Positions 41,379-50,367 of a stretch of 64,000 bases of DNA are shown here, one piece after another (position 1 is the stretch's first letter; each line of letters starts with the position of its first letter). Origin of the DNA: Ilumatobacter coccineus YM16-304 (GTDB taxonomy: Bacteria; Actinomycetota; Acidimicrobiia; Acidimicrobiales; Ilumatobacteraceae); the NCBI RefSeq assembly GCF_000348785.1, contig NC_020520.1, positions 3,472,001 through 3,536,000 on the forward strand, in the 5' to 3' direction. The notes beneath the pieces are model-generated. The model searched no databases. It was not told the origin of the DNA and saw nothing but the letters and a program-made list of their open reading frames with translations. Made by a program: the position numbers and the translations under genes.

Positions 41379-42815
41379 TTGTTGATCGAGGAGCTGGCCG
41401 AGTGTTCGCCACGGCAACTCGATGCCGCACTCGCCGAGGCCGAACTCGATCGCCGGCGCGCCGAAGCCCGCATCTCTGCCGTCACCGCCCTCATCTCCGC
41501 TCGGGGCGGCTACCGCGACCACGGCTACCGCTCGATGCGCACCTACCTCAAGGGTCAGCTCAACTGCTCCGGGTCGGCCGCCAACAAGATCCGCAGGCGC
41601 GCCGATGCCATGAACCTCCACCCCACCGTCGGCGAGGCGCTCCTCGCCGGTCGCGTCGGGAGCGAGCAGGTCGACCTCCTCGCCAAGGCGGCCTCCCACC
41701 CCGTCGCTGGCGATCGTTTCGCCGAATTCGAACCGCAGTTGCTCGATCACGCCGAGCACCTCGAGTACCGAGACTTCGACACCGTCATCGGCCACTTCAT
41801 CACCCAGGCCGACCCCGACGGATCGTTCGACTCCCAACGCTTCCACGAAGACGAACGCACCGCCTGGGTGGCCGACATCAACGGATCCGTCGACGTCCAC
41901 GCCTCCGGCGGCTCCCCACTCGCCGCTGCCGAGATGAAAGCGATCTTCGATGCCGCGGTGGAGGCCGAGTTCCATGCCGACTGCGCCGCCCGGCGCGCCG
42001 AACACGGCGACAACGCGCACGCCATGCCGTTGCCGCGCACACTGCAGCAGCGCAAGTTCGACGCCCTCCACAACATCTTTCTCGCCTCGGTCACCGCGCC
42101 CGTCGACGGAAAGGCTCCCGAGCCGCTCGTCAACATCGTCATCGACCACGTCACCGCCGGTCGAGTACTCGCAGCGCACGGTCTCACCGACACACCGAAC
42201 CTGCTCGGCCTCGACGACACGACATTCGACGAAGCACACGAGAACCTGCTCGACCGACACTGCACCATCGGCGACACCCCGATCCACCCCGACGATGCAC
42301 TCACCGCCATGATCACCGGGCGCGTCCGCCGAGCGATCGTCGACGCCGACCGCGTCACGATCGACCTCGGCCGCAGCCAACGACTCTTCACCGGCAAAGC
42401 CCGCGACGCCGCACAACTCCTCGCCACCACGTGCACCCACCGCGGCTGCGACATCCCCGCCAAACTGTGCGACATCGACCACCGCGCTGAATGGGCCAGC
42501 GACGGCGGTCCCACCGACCAACGCAACGCGATGCCGCTCTGCGGCGCTCACGACCGCTGGAAACACACCAATCACATCCGCACTCGACGCGCCGCCAACG
42601 GACGCATCTATCTCATCAGACCCGACGGCAGCACCATCAAACCCGTCGGCGAGACCGAACCCGACTGGGCCGAACCGCACCCTCACGCGCCGAGCGACCC
42701 ATTCGCCCGCTTCGGTCGTCCGCTCACCCTCTCCGAGCTCACCGGCCGACCCGTGCCACCGACCCACGAGTGGACGATCCATCGCATCGATTTCAACGAA
42801 CTCCGCACTCGCTGA
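41379..42815 (+). CDS. DUF222 (13E12 repeat family) HNH endonuclease
   Basis: The 478-residue protein has an N-terminal helical DUF222 domain (about residues 5-300) and a C-terminal HNH nuclease motif with zinc-binding Cys residues: CTHRGCDIPAKLCDIDH, a conserved Asn in QRNAMPLC, and GAHDRWKH. The family is abundant and often repeated in actinobacterial genomes. No ATG stands at the proper place; the frame is opened by TTG at 41379 or 41382. An ATG at 41370 in the same frame is cut off by TAG after two codons, so the gene may be weakly expressed or a new pseudogene. Confidence 0.75.
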   Translation: MLIEELAECSPRQLDAALAEAELDRRRAEARISAVTALISARGGYRDHGYRSMRTYLKGQLNCSGSAANKIRRRADAMNLHPTVGEALLAGRVGSEQVDLLAKAASHPVAGDRFAEFEPQLLDHAEHLEYRDFDTVIGHFITQADPDGSFDSQRFHEDERTAWVADINGSVDVHASGGSPLAAAEMKAIFDAAVEAEFHADCAARRAEHGDNAHAMPLPRTLQQRKFDALHNIFLASVTAPVDGKAPEPLVNIVIDHVTAGRVLAAHGLTDTPNLLGLDDTTFDEAHENLLDRHCTIGDTPIHPDDALTAMITGRVRRAIVDADRVTIDLGRSQRLFTGKARDAAQLLATTCTHRGCDIPAKLCDIDHRAEWASDGGPTDQRNAMPLCGAHDRWKHTNHIRTRRAANGRIYLIRPDGSTIKPVGETEPDWAEPHPHAPSDPFARFGRPLTLSELTGRPVPPTHEWTIHRIDFNELRTR

Positions 42816-42865
42816 CTCGTCGAGAGTTCGGCGACCGTCGGTCGGAATGGAACAATCGGCGTGTC

Positions 42866-43891
42866 ATGACACCTCCGCTCGTTCTCGCTGGCCAGTACGG
42901 ATCGCCGTACACCCTCAAGATGCGCGGCGTGCTGCGCTACCGACGCATCCCGTTCCAGTGGATGCTGCGCAACTCCAAGTGGGACGACCTGCCGGCTCCC
43001 CCGGTCCCGATCATCCCGGTCATCGCCTATCGCACCGCCGATGGCGGCTACGGCGATGTCACCGTCGACTCGTCGCCGCAGATCATGCGTCTCGAGCGCG
43101 AGTACGCCGACCGCAGCATCGTGCCGACCGACCCGGCGCTCGCGTTCATCGACATGCTGATCGAGGACTACGCCGACGAGTGGGTCACCAAGATGATGTA
43201 CCACTACCGCTGGGCCTACGCTCCCGACATCGACAAGGCGGGCAAGCTGCTCCCGATCTCGCGCGATCTGCAGATGGGGTCCGACGAACTCCGCGAGAGC
43301 TACGAGTTCATCACACAGCGTCAGATCGAACGCCGAGGCCTGGTCGGGTCGACCGAGTGGAACGCACCGATCATCGAAGGCTCGTACGAGCGCCTCCTCG
43401 ACATCATGACGGCACGGTTCCAGCACGGCGACTTCGTCCTGGGTGACCGCCCAGGGCGCGGCGACTTCGGGCTCTACGGCCAACTGACGCAACTCGTCGG
43501 CTGGGAGCCCACGTCGTCGGCCGTCGCCGTCGACCGGGCGCCGAAGGTCGTGCACTGGATGCACCGCATGGACGATCTCGCGTGGTTGCCCGTCGACGGA
43601 GACCATGGCTGGGCGACGATCGACGATCTGCCGACTTCCACGACTGACCTGCTCCACGAGATCGGTCGGACCTACGCTCCCTTCATGATCGCCAACGCCG
43701 ACGCGCTGATGTCGGGAGCCGACGAGGTGGTGTGCGAAGCCGGCGGGCGCGAGTACCGCCAGCGCGCGTTCGGCTACCAGGGCAAGTGTCTGAGGTGGCT
43801 CCGCGAAGCCCATGCGGCGCTCGGCGCCGCCGACCGGGAGCGAGTGGCCGCGGTGCTCGACGGAACCGGCTGCGAACCTCTCGTCGCCTGA
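42866..43891 (+). CDS. Glutathione S-transferase-like protein
   Basis: The 341-residue protein opens with a thioredoxin-like GST domain (LAGQYGSPYTLKMRGVLRYRRIPF), with VTVDSSPQIMRLERE as the equivalent of the cis-Pro and gamma-glutamyl site, and continues into a helical domain with FVLGDRPGRGDFGLYGQL. A further C-terminal region of about 100 residues is unusual for a GST. Actinobacteria mostly lack glutathione, so the thiol partner may differ or the protein may bind another ligand. Confidence 0.7.
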   Translation: MTPPLVLAGQYGSPYTLKMRGVLRYRRIPFQWMLRNSKWDDLPAPPVPIIPVIAYRTADGGYGDVTVDSSPQIMRLEREYADRSIVPTDPALAFIDMLIEDYADEWVTKMMYHYRWAYAPDIDKAGKLLPISRDLQMGSDELRESYEFITQRQIERRGLVGSTEWNAPIIEGSYERLLDIMTARFQHGDFVLGDRPGRGDFGLYGQLTQLVGWEPTSSAVAVDRAPKVVHWMHRMDDLAWLPVDGDHGWATIDDLPTSTTDLLHEIGRTYAPFMIANADALMSGADEVVCEAGGREYRQRAFGYQGKCLRWLREAHAALGAADRERVAAVLDGTGCEPLVA

Positions 43892-43909
43892 CCGCGATCT
43901 CACCGACTC

Positions 43910-45112
43910 ATGGGCCACTCACACGCACACGGCGATCTCGACGCCGAACTCTCGATCGACCCGACCGTGCACCGGCGCATGTGGACCGCCGTCATCGCCT
44001 GTCTGGTGTTGGTCGTGATCGGCCTCGTCGCCTTGTGGCCGGGTTCGACCGACGGTGGCGACGACCCGCTCGGCCTGGCCGGTGAGCCGGTCGCCGCCAA
44101 GGTCAACTCCGCCGACGTCGAGCCGTGCAGCTACGACCCGCTCCTCGGCTGCCGCAACATCGAGGTGATTCCACGATCGGGCGAGTTCGCCGACCAGCGC
44201 CTCGAGTTCGAACAGGCCATCGACAGCCCGATCCGCGACGGCGACTCCATCCTCGTCGACATCTTCGTCAATCCCGACGGGACGGTGCAGGTCTACTTCT
44301 ACGACTTCGAGCGGTCGACGTCGATGTTGCTCCTGCTCCTCGTATTCGTCGCCGCCATCGTCGTGCTCGGTCGCTGGCGCGGTGTCGGGGCCCTGGCCGG
44401 GCTCGCCGCCAGCCTCGTCGTGATCCTCGCGTTCGTCCTCCCCGCGCTCCTGGAGGGCACCAACGCCGTCGCCGTCGCGGTCGTGGCGGCCGGCGCGATC
44501 GCGTTCATCGCGCTGTTCCTCGCGCACGGCATCAACCTCGCCACCGCCGCAGCGCTGCTCAGCTCGATCGCCAGCCTCGCGATCACCGCGTTGTTGGCCT
44601 GGGTGTTCGTCGTGGCGTGCAAGCTCACCGGCCTCGCCGACGAGAGCATCGGGTTCCTGGGAGCGCTCGGCGGCGACATCGACCCGCGTGGTCTCCTGCT
44701 CGCCGGCATCGTGATCGGCTCACTCGGCGTGCTCGACGACGTCACGGTCACGCAGGTGTCGGCGGTGTGGGAACTCAAGCATGCTCGACCCGAGGCCGAG
44801 TTCACCGAACTGTACGGACGGGCCGTTCGCATCGGCCGAGATCACATCTCGTCCACCGTCAACACGCTGTTCCTCGCCTACGCGGGCGCGTCGCTGCCGC
44901 TGCTCCTGCTGTTCAGCGAGGCCGGACAATCGATCTCGTCGGTCGCCACCCGCGAGATCGTGGCCGTCGAGATCGTCCGGGCGCTGGTCGGGTCGATCGG
45001 CCTCGTCGCGTCGGTGCCGATCAGCACGGCGCTCGCCGCCGCGGTGGTCGCCTCCGGCACGGCCCCCACCGACGCCGATGCCGACGATCCAGAACGGGAC
45101 GCAACGGCCTGA
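43910..45112 (+). CDS. YibE/F-family membrane protein
   Basis: The 400-residue protein has a first membrane helix at about residues 26-44, an extracytoplasmic beta-rich domain at 60-135, and then about seven hydrophobic segments (for example SMLLLLLVFVAAIVVLG, AVAVAVVAAGAIAFIALFLA). The block GVLDDVTVTQVSAVWEL is the YibE/F hallmark. The N-terminus begins GHSHAHGD, a possible metal-binding motif. The function of the family is not established; transport is likely. Confidence 0.82.
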   Translation: MGHSHAHGDLDAELSIDPTVHRRMWTAVIACLVLVVIGLVALWPGSTDGGDDPLGLAGEPVAAKVNSADVEPCSYDPLLGCRNIEVIPRSGEFADQRLEFEQAIDSPIRDGDSILVDIFVNPDGTVQVYFYDFERSTSMLLLLLVFVAAIVVLGRWRGVGALAGLAASLVVILAFVLPALLEGTNAVAVAVVAAGAIAFIALFLAHGINLATAAALLSSIASLAITALLAWVFVVACKLTGLADESIGFLGALGGDIDPRGLLLAGIVIGSLGVLDDVTVTQVSAVWELKHARPEAEFTELYGRAVRIGRDHISSTVNTLFLAYAGASLPLLLLFSEAGQSISSVATREIVAVEIVRALVGSIGLVASVPISTALAAAVVASGTAPTDADADDPERDATA

Positions 45113-45158
45113 GTTGCGCGACACTCGTGCTGGTCCGAGACGACGAAGGAGACGAAAC

Positions 45159-46253
45159 ATGCAGGTACGAGCAGCGGTGATGCGAGCAGGCGACGGCCCG
45201 TTCACACTCGAACAACTCGAGCTCGAGGAGCCTCGCGGCGACGAGGTGCTGGTGCGGATGGTGGCGACCGGCATGTGCCACACCGACCTGTTGTCACGCG
45301 AGCTCCCGCCGGAGTTCTTCGGCGGACCGCAGGTGTACGGGCACGAGGGCTCGGGCGTCGTCGAGGCCGTCGGCGACAGCGTCACGAAGGTCGCACCCGG
45401 CGATCACGTGGTGCTCTCGTTCAACCACTGCGGCTCGTGCAAGGCGTGCGACCAGGGCAAGCTTCCGTACTGCCTTCGCTTCGGAGAATTCAACATGAGC
45501 GGCGGTCGGCCCGATGGCTCGAAGGCCTTCGTCGACGACAGCGGCGACGCCGTCGGCTCGCACTTCTTCGGCCAGTCGTCGTTCGCCTCGCACTCCGTCG
45601 TCGCCGAGACGTCGGTCGTCAAGATCGACCCCTCGTACGACCTCGCACGGATGGGGCCGCTCGGCTGCGGCATCCAGACCGGCGCCGGAGCGATCCTCAA
45701 CACGCTCGACGTGCAGGCCGGATCGTCGGTCGTCATCACCGGTGCCGGAGCGCTCGGCCTCAGCGCCGTCATGGCAGCCAAGGTCGCCGGTGCCGAGATC
45801 ATCATCGCCGTCGACCGACACGCCAACCGGTTGGAGCTCGCATCGAAGTACGGGGCGACACACACGATCAGCGGCGCACCTGCCGAGATCACCGCCGGCA
45901 TCCACGAAGCAACCGGCGGCGGTGCCGACTACGCCTTCGACACGACCGGCAACGCCGCCGTCGTGCGGGCCTCGTTCGAAGGGCTCAACAACCTCGGCAC
46001 GATCGGCCTCGCCGGCGTCGGGTTCGGCGACGCGACGTTCGACTTCATCTCGCTCATCGGTGGACGCACCATCACCGGCGTGATGGAAGGCGACTCGACA
46101 CCCGACGAGTTCATTCCGCGGTTGGCGAAGCTGAACGCCGACGGGGAGTTCCCGTTCGACGAACTCATCACGACCTTTCCGCTCGACCAGATCAACGACG
46201 CCGAAGCCGCCAGCGCGGACGGCTCCGTCATCAAACCCGTCCTGCTGTTCTGA
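45159..46253 (+). CDS. Zinc-dependent alcohol dehydrogenase
   Basis: The 364-residue enzyme oxidises alcohols with NAD. Catalytic zinc ligands are Cys40 (CHTD), His62 with Glu63 (GHEG) and the Cys in GPLGCGIQTG. Structural zinc is bound by Cys91, 94, 97 and 105 (CGSCKACDQGKLPYC). The cofactor loop is GAGALGLSAVMAAK. The sequence style fits aryl- or mycothiol-independent alcohol dehydrogenases. GAAGGAG seven bases before the ATG is a strong ribosome site. Confidence 0.88.
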   Translation: MQVRAAVMRAGDGPFTLEQLELEEPRGDEVLVRMVATGMCHTDLLSRELPPEFFGGPQVYGHEGSGVVEAVGDSVTKVAPGDHVVLSFNHCGSCKACDQGKLPYCLRFGEFNMSGGRPDGSKAFVDDSGDAVGSHFFGQSSFASHSVVAETSVVKIDPSYDLARMGPLGCGIQTGAGAILNTLDVQAGSSVVITGAGALGLSAVMAAKVAGAEIIIAVDRHANRLELASKYGATHTISGAPAEITAGIHEATGGGADYAFDTTGNAAVVRASFEGLNNLGTIGLAGVGFGDATFDFISLIGGRTITGVMEGDSTPDEFIPRLAKLNADGEFPFDELITTFPLDQINDAEAASADGSVIKPVLLF

Positions 46254-46277
46254 TCCGAGGAGTCCGCGCCGGGTCGT

Positions 46278-47048
46278 TCAGGCGGTGGAGCCGCCGTCGA
46301 TGACGAGCACCTGTCCCGACACGAACTCGGCCAGATCGGAGGCCAGGAACAGCGCGCCGCGGGCGATGTGGTCGGGCAGGCCGCGCAACCCGACCGGGTT
46401 GGCCGCGATCCGCGCGTCGATGTCGAGGCCACCGGCCTTGAGCGGGGCCATCTGGTCTTGCACGCCTGGCGTGTCGATGATGCCCGGAGCGATCGCATTG
46501 ACGCGGATGCCCTGACGACCCAGCTCGTGCGCCGAGGCCCGCGTCAGGGCGATGACGCCGGCCTTCGACGCCGAGTAGGCAGAGATGTTCGCGCCTCCAC
46601 CGAGCGCGGCGATCGACGCGAGGTTGACGATCGCTCCCCCGCCGGTCATCCGGGCCGCGGCCTCACGTGTCGCGCTGAACTGCGCCCGGACGTTGATGTC
46701 GAGCATCCGGTGGACGAACTCGTCCGACACGTCGGCGATCGGTCCGGTCGTCGGGAAGATCCCGGCGTTGTTGACGAGGATGTCGAGCCCGTCGTCCCCC
46801 GACGCGGCGTCGAATGCCGCAGCGAGCTGGTCGGCCTCAGCGATGTCGCACACCGCGAACGACGCACCGAGTTGCTCGGCGAAGCGGGCGGCATCGGGGT
46901 CGAGATCGGCGATCGTCACGAGGGCACCGGCCTCGGCGAGCCGAGTCGCGATCGCCGCACCGATGCCCTTGCCGCCGCCGGTCACCAGCGCTCGACGGCC
47001 GGTCAGGTCGATCAGGTCGTGCAGTGAATTCGTCGTCTCGGAGCTCAT
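46278..47048 (-). CDS. Short-chain dehydrogenase/reductase
   Basis: This 256-residue SDR has TGGGKGIGAAIA, NNAG, the catalytic Ser in NLASIAALGG and YSASKAG. It is of the classical FabG-like length and ends VLVIDGGSTA. The substrate is unknown. It is convergent with the alcohol dehydrogenase and divergent from the PNPOx-like gene. Confidence 0.85.
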   Translation of the reverse strand: MSSETTNSLHDLIDLTGRRALVTGGGKGIGAAIATRLAEAGALVTIADLDPDAARFAEQLGASFAVCDIAEADQLAAAFDAASGDDGLDILVNNAGIFPTTGPIADVSDEFVHRMLDINVRAQFSATREAAARMTGGGAIVNLASIAALGGGANISAYSASKAGVIALTRASAHELGRQGIRVNAIAPGIIDTPGVQDQMAPLKAGGLDIDARIAANPVGLRGLPDHIARGALFLASDLAEFVSGQVLVIDGGSTA

Positions 47049-47182
47049 GTCGCCGAAGCTAACCCACCGGCCCGTCCGTCGAGATGGCGGCCGTTCTGCA
47101 ATTGTCGGGAGTGACCGACCAGTTCGACGATCGGCCCCGACGACCGGCGCCGGCGACCGATCTCGAAGAAGGAGACACCGAC

Positions 47183-47689
47183 ATGAGCAACAGCGCGCAC
47201 GACAACTACGAGGATCTCACCGACTGCGGCCTGAGCCCCGAGTTCGAGCAGGAACTGCTCGAACTCCAACGAGAGTGCACCTTCATGTGGACCAACAAGC
47301 AGGGCGAGGCGTTCGGCGTGATCATGTCGTACATGGAGCACGACGGCGTCTTCTGGCTCACGGCAGCCGAGCGGCGCGCTCGCATCTCCGCGATTCGTCG
47401 CTTCCCGCGAGCGTCGCTGTGCATCACCAGCGTCGGCACCGAGATGGGCACCGGCAAGACCATCACCTACAAGGGTGACTGCACGGTCCATTCGTCACGG
47501 GAGATCAAGGACTGGTTCTACCCGCGCTTCGCGAAGCGCATCCGCCCCGACGACGAGCTCGCGGCGTCGACGTTCCAGAAGTTCCTCGATTCCCCCGACC
47601 GTGTGATCATCGAGCTGCGCCCCGACTACAAGCTCGGTTTCGACAGCGCCCTCATGTGGGCTCGCTCCCCCGAAGCCGCCAACAAGTAG
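47183..47689 (+). CDS. Pyridoxamine 5'-phosphate oxidase-like flavin/F420-binding protein
   Basis: The 168-residue protein has the split-barrel fold: CTFMWTNKQGEAFGVIMSYM at the start, VFWLTAAERRARISAIRRFPRASLCI for the cofactor phosphate, and YKGDCTVHSS. Actinobacterial members of this type bind FMN, F420 or haem. The reaction is unknown. GAAGGAG eight bases before ATG 47183 fixes the start. Confidence 0.75.
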   Translation: MSNSAHDNYEDLTDCGLSPEFEQELLELQRECTFMWTNKQGEAFGVIMSYMEHDGVFWLTAAERRARISAIRRFPRASLCITSVGTEMGTGKTITYKGDCTVHSSREIKDWFYPRFAKRIRPDDELAASTFQKFLDSPDRVIIELRPDYKLGFDSALMWARSPEAANK

Positions 47690-47708
47690 CCGCGAGGCCC
47701 GGTACCGG

Positions 47709-48752
47709 TCAGCCCTCGTCGTCGGCGACCGACGCTGCGGTGTCGCCGATCAGGTCTTCGCGTAGGAGTCGTGCGGCGAAGTTGCGACCGGAGCGCCCCA
47801 CCTCCTCCAACGTCGCGTCGACGACGTGGGCGTAGCGGCGCGCTGCGTCGATCGCATCGGCCGGTGTGATCGCCTCGAAGCGGATCGTGTCGCTCGGCCG
47901 ATGCTGCACCAGCCGATCGAGATCGCTCGACACGACCGTGGCGATCTTCGGGTAGCCGCCGGTCGTCTGGTGGTCGGCCAGCAGCACGGTCGGGATGCCG
48001 TCGCCGGCCACCTGGATCGAGCCGCGCACGATGGGTTCGGACGGGATCGACAACGCATCGCGGTGCAGCAGCGCGGCCCCATCGAGGCGCATTCCCATCC
48101 GGTCGTAGGCATCGGTGAGGGTGTAGCGAGACGCGAGCAACGCCTCGCCGGCCTCGGCGACGAAGCGATGCTCCTGGGGTCCGAGCACCACGCGTATCGG
48201 CGCCGACCGGAGCGCCGAACCGGACACGACGTCGAGCGCCGAGGCGAGCGAGCCGTCACGATCGGCGTCGACGCGCGGCTCGATGATCGGCACCACCTGA
48301 CCGCTTCGCAGCGCGCCACCGCCGAGACCGGCGATCGAGTGCGTCGAGGCAGAGCCGAGCCATCGAGCCGCATCCAGAGTTCCGGCGATCGCGAGGTACG
48401 TCCAGCTCCCCCACGCTCCCGCCGTGATCGAGAGGCGGTCGCCGGGCGTCATCGTCACGACCGACCAGCTGTCGAGTCGATCACCGGCGCATTCGACGAC
48501 CGCTCCGCCGCCGCACACGCTCACCGTGACCGGCCGAGCACCGCACTCGAACGTCGCCCCGGCGCGTGACACCTCGATCGCGGTGGCCCGTCGATCGTTG
48601 CCGACCGCGGCGTTGGCCGCGGCGTGCGCGAGCCGGTCCATCGGTCCCGACCCGGCGATCCCGAAGCGCAGCCGACCGAACCGCCCTGCGTCTTGCATCG
48701 TCACGAGCGGACCGGCGTGCACCACCCGCAACGAAGCGTGGGCGGTGCTCAT
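47709..48752 (-). CDS. pxpC: 5-oxoprolinase subunit PxpC
   Basis: PxpC (347 aa) works with PxpB as the ATP-dependent kinase and hydrolase part of prokaryotic 5-oxoprolinase, which turns pyroglutamate into glutamate. Family marks are VVHAGPLVTMQDAGRFG, GSGPMDRLAHAAAN, and LLADHQTTGGYPKIATV. The ATG overlaps the PxpB stop by four bases. The whole set pxpA-pxpB-pxpC is coupled on the minus strand. Confidence 0.9.
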   Translation of the reverse strand: MSTAHASLRVVHAGPLVTMQDAGRFGRLRFGIAGSGPMDRLAHAAANAAVGNDRRATAIEVSRAGATFECGARPVTVSVCGGGAVVECAGDRLDSWSVVTMTPGDRLSITAGAWGSWTYLAIAGTLDAARWLGSASTHSIAGLGGGALRSGQVVPIIEPRVDADRDGSLASALDVVSGSALRSAPIRVVLGPQEHRFVAEAGEALLASRYTLTDAYDRMGMRLDGAALLHRDALSIPSEPIVRGSIQVAGDGIPTVLLADHQTTGGYPKIATVVSSDLDRLVQHRPSDTIRFEAITPADAIDAARRYAHVVDATLEEVGRSGRNFAARLLREDLIGDTAASVADDEG

Positions 48753-49492
48753 GCCTCGACCCCGCCGGGGTCAGGGAGTTCGTCGAGGCTGATTCGTTCG
48801 AACGCGACCCGGTCGCCCGGTTCGAAGAGAAACGGCTCGTCGGGATCGGCAGGGATGATCCGCGTCGGCGAGGCACCGATGACCGACCAACCGGTCGGCA
48901 TCGTCAACGTCGTGATGAGGCACTGCGGACCGGCGATGATCACGCTCCCCGCGGCGACCCCGCGAACCGGTGACGTCTTGCGCGGCACCTGGATCTCGGG
49001 ACGAACCCCACCGAGATAGGCGTACCCCGGCGCGAATCCGTACATCACGACGCGGTAGTCGCCGGCGAGATGCGCGTCGATCACCGCCTCGGTGCTCAGG
49101 CCACACGCGTCGGCCACCGCGCCGAGGTCGGGAGCGACCGCCTCGTCGTAACAGACGGGCACGCGATGGACGGCAGGCGTGCGCCGAACCGAGACGAGCC
49201 CGTCGAGCACGGAGCGCACCCCGGCCTCGACCGTGACGTGGTCGGTGACCAGCGGGTCGAAGGCGACGAGCAGATTGACGAGTGCCGGCACCACGTCGAC
49301 CACGCCCGGTATGGCTGCGGCAGCGATCGCCTGATCGAGCGCGACCACGGCATCGTTGGCCCGGCCTTCGGCGGCCTCGTCTCGATCGTGGTGCGCGTCG
49401 TCCCCGACGAACTCGACGAGCAGTCCGTGGTCGGCGACCGGTACGAATCGCGGCACATCGCCCGGATAGATCGGCGAACGGGCGTCGGTCAC
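48749..49492 (-). CDS. pxpB: 5-oxoprolinase subunit PxpB
   Basis: PxpB (247 aa) is the KipI-like partner of PxpC. It shows DHGLLVEFVGD, then VHRVPVCYDE, and the C-terminal cyclophilin-like part YGFAPGYAYLGG, RKTSPVRGVAAGSVIIAG and MPTGWSVIGASP. GTG 49492 overlaps the PxpA stop (GTGA). The first strand carries an extra 15 or so residues against E. coli PxpB. Confidence 0.9.
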   Translation of the reverse strand: MTDARSPIYPGDVPRFVPVADHGLLVEFVGDDAHHDRDEAAEGRANDAVVALDQAIAAAAIPGVVDVVPALVNLLVAFDPLVTDHVTVEAGVRSVLDGLVSVRRTPAVHRVPVCYDEAVAPDLGAVADACGLSTEAVIDAHLAGDYRVVMYGFAPGYAYLGGVRPEIQVPRKTSPVRGVAAGSVIIAGPQCLITTLTMPTGWSVIGASPTRIIPADPDEPFLFEPGDRVAFERISLDELPDPGGVEA

Positions 49493-50262
49493 GGTGCGGC
49501 CGGCACGAAACTCGCCAGCTCGACACCGGCGTCGGTCAAGCCCGCACGTACCGATCGCGCCATCGCCACCGCCGACGGGCTGTCGCCGTGAATGCAGATC
49601 GAGTCGGCCTCGAGCGGGATCGGCATTCCACCGACGACCGGCATGAGTCCGGTCTCGACGAACGCGAGCAGCCGCTCGGTCGCCTCGGCGGCGTCGTGGA
49701 TCATCGCCCCGGGCTCGCCTCGCGGCACGAGCTGTCCGTTCGGCTGGTACCCGCGGTCGGCGAAGATCTCGGAGAACACGGGCACGCCCTCGGCCCGGGC
49801 GATGCGCTCGACTTCGGTGCCCGAGATGGCCAACACGGCCAGTCGCGGATCGATCCGCTGCACCGTGTCGACGATCGCGTGTGCGACATCGGCGTCGCGA
49901 GCAGCCAGGTTCGCGAGCGCACCGTGCGTCTTCACGTAGGCGATCTTCACCGGCACGAGCGCGGCGACGGCCTGCAGCGCTCCGATCTGCGCCGCCACCA
50001 TGCGCCCGATCTCGTCGAGCTCCATCGGAATGACACGGCGGCCGAATCCCACTCGGTCGGCGTATCCGGGGTGAGCGCCCACGGCGATGCCGTTGCGCGC
50101 AGCGTTCGACAGCGTGCGGAACATGATGTCGGGATCGCCGGCGTGCCCACCGCATGCGACGTTCGCGCTCGACACGAGATCGAGCATGGCGTCGTCGGAG
50201 GCGTGATGCGCTGCTTCGGTGCCTTCGCCGAGGTCGGCGTTCAGGTCGATGCGGCGTGCCAT
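49489..50262 (-). CDS. pxpA: 5-oxoprolinase subunit PxpA (LamB/YcsF family)
   Basis: PxpA (257 aa) opens the 5-oxoproline ring on a TIM-barrel-like scaffold. The signature RIDLNADLGEG, then SANVACGGHAGDPDIM and GAHPGYADRVGFGRR, is unmistakable. It is the first gene of pxpABC. A TetR gene lies divergently 105 bases away with a dyad between them, so pyroglutamate or a related compound may control the set. Confidence 0.93.
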   Translation of the reverse strand: MARRIDLNADLGEGTEAAHHASDDAMLDLVSSANVACGGHAGDPDIMFRTLSNAARNGIAVGAHPGYADRVGFGRRVIPMELDEIGRMVAAQIGALQAVAALVPVKIAYVKTHGALANLAARDADVAHAIVDTVQRIDPRLAVLAISGTEVERIARAEGVPVFSEIFADRGYQPNGQLVPRGEPGAMIHDAAEATERLLAFVETGLMPVVGGMPIPLEADSICIHGDSPSAVAMARSVRAGLTDAGVELASFVPAAP

Positions 50263-50315
50263 GCCTTCATTGTTCCCGATCCCACACCAGATCGGCTACC
50301 CACCGCGAAACGCTT

Positions 50316-50330
50316 TCGTACATAGTACGA
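50316..50330. promoter_or_regulatory. Candidate TetR operator between pxpA and TetR gene
   Basis: TCGTAC and GTACGA form a perfect 6-bp inverted repeat around ATA. The site is 37 bases before the GTG of the TetR gene and 53 bases from the pxpA start, in the only space that can hold both promoters. Confidence 0.55.
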
Positions 50331-50367
50331 TTACGGACGCACCACTTATCCGACTCCGAGGAGAGGC

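Noticed and set aside
40863-42782. A 639-codon open frame opposite the HNH gene
   Set aside because: It is Gly/Val/Asp-rich shadow sequence covering two plus-strand genes and the gap between them, without ribosome site or motif.
41379-42815. DUF222 HNH gene as a mobile intron or homing endonuclease insertion
   Set aside because: No terminal repeats, target duplication or interrupted gene is seen around it. The family is commonly free-standing.
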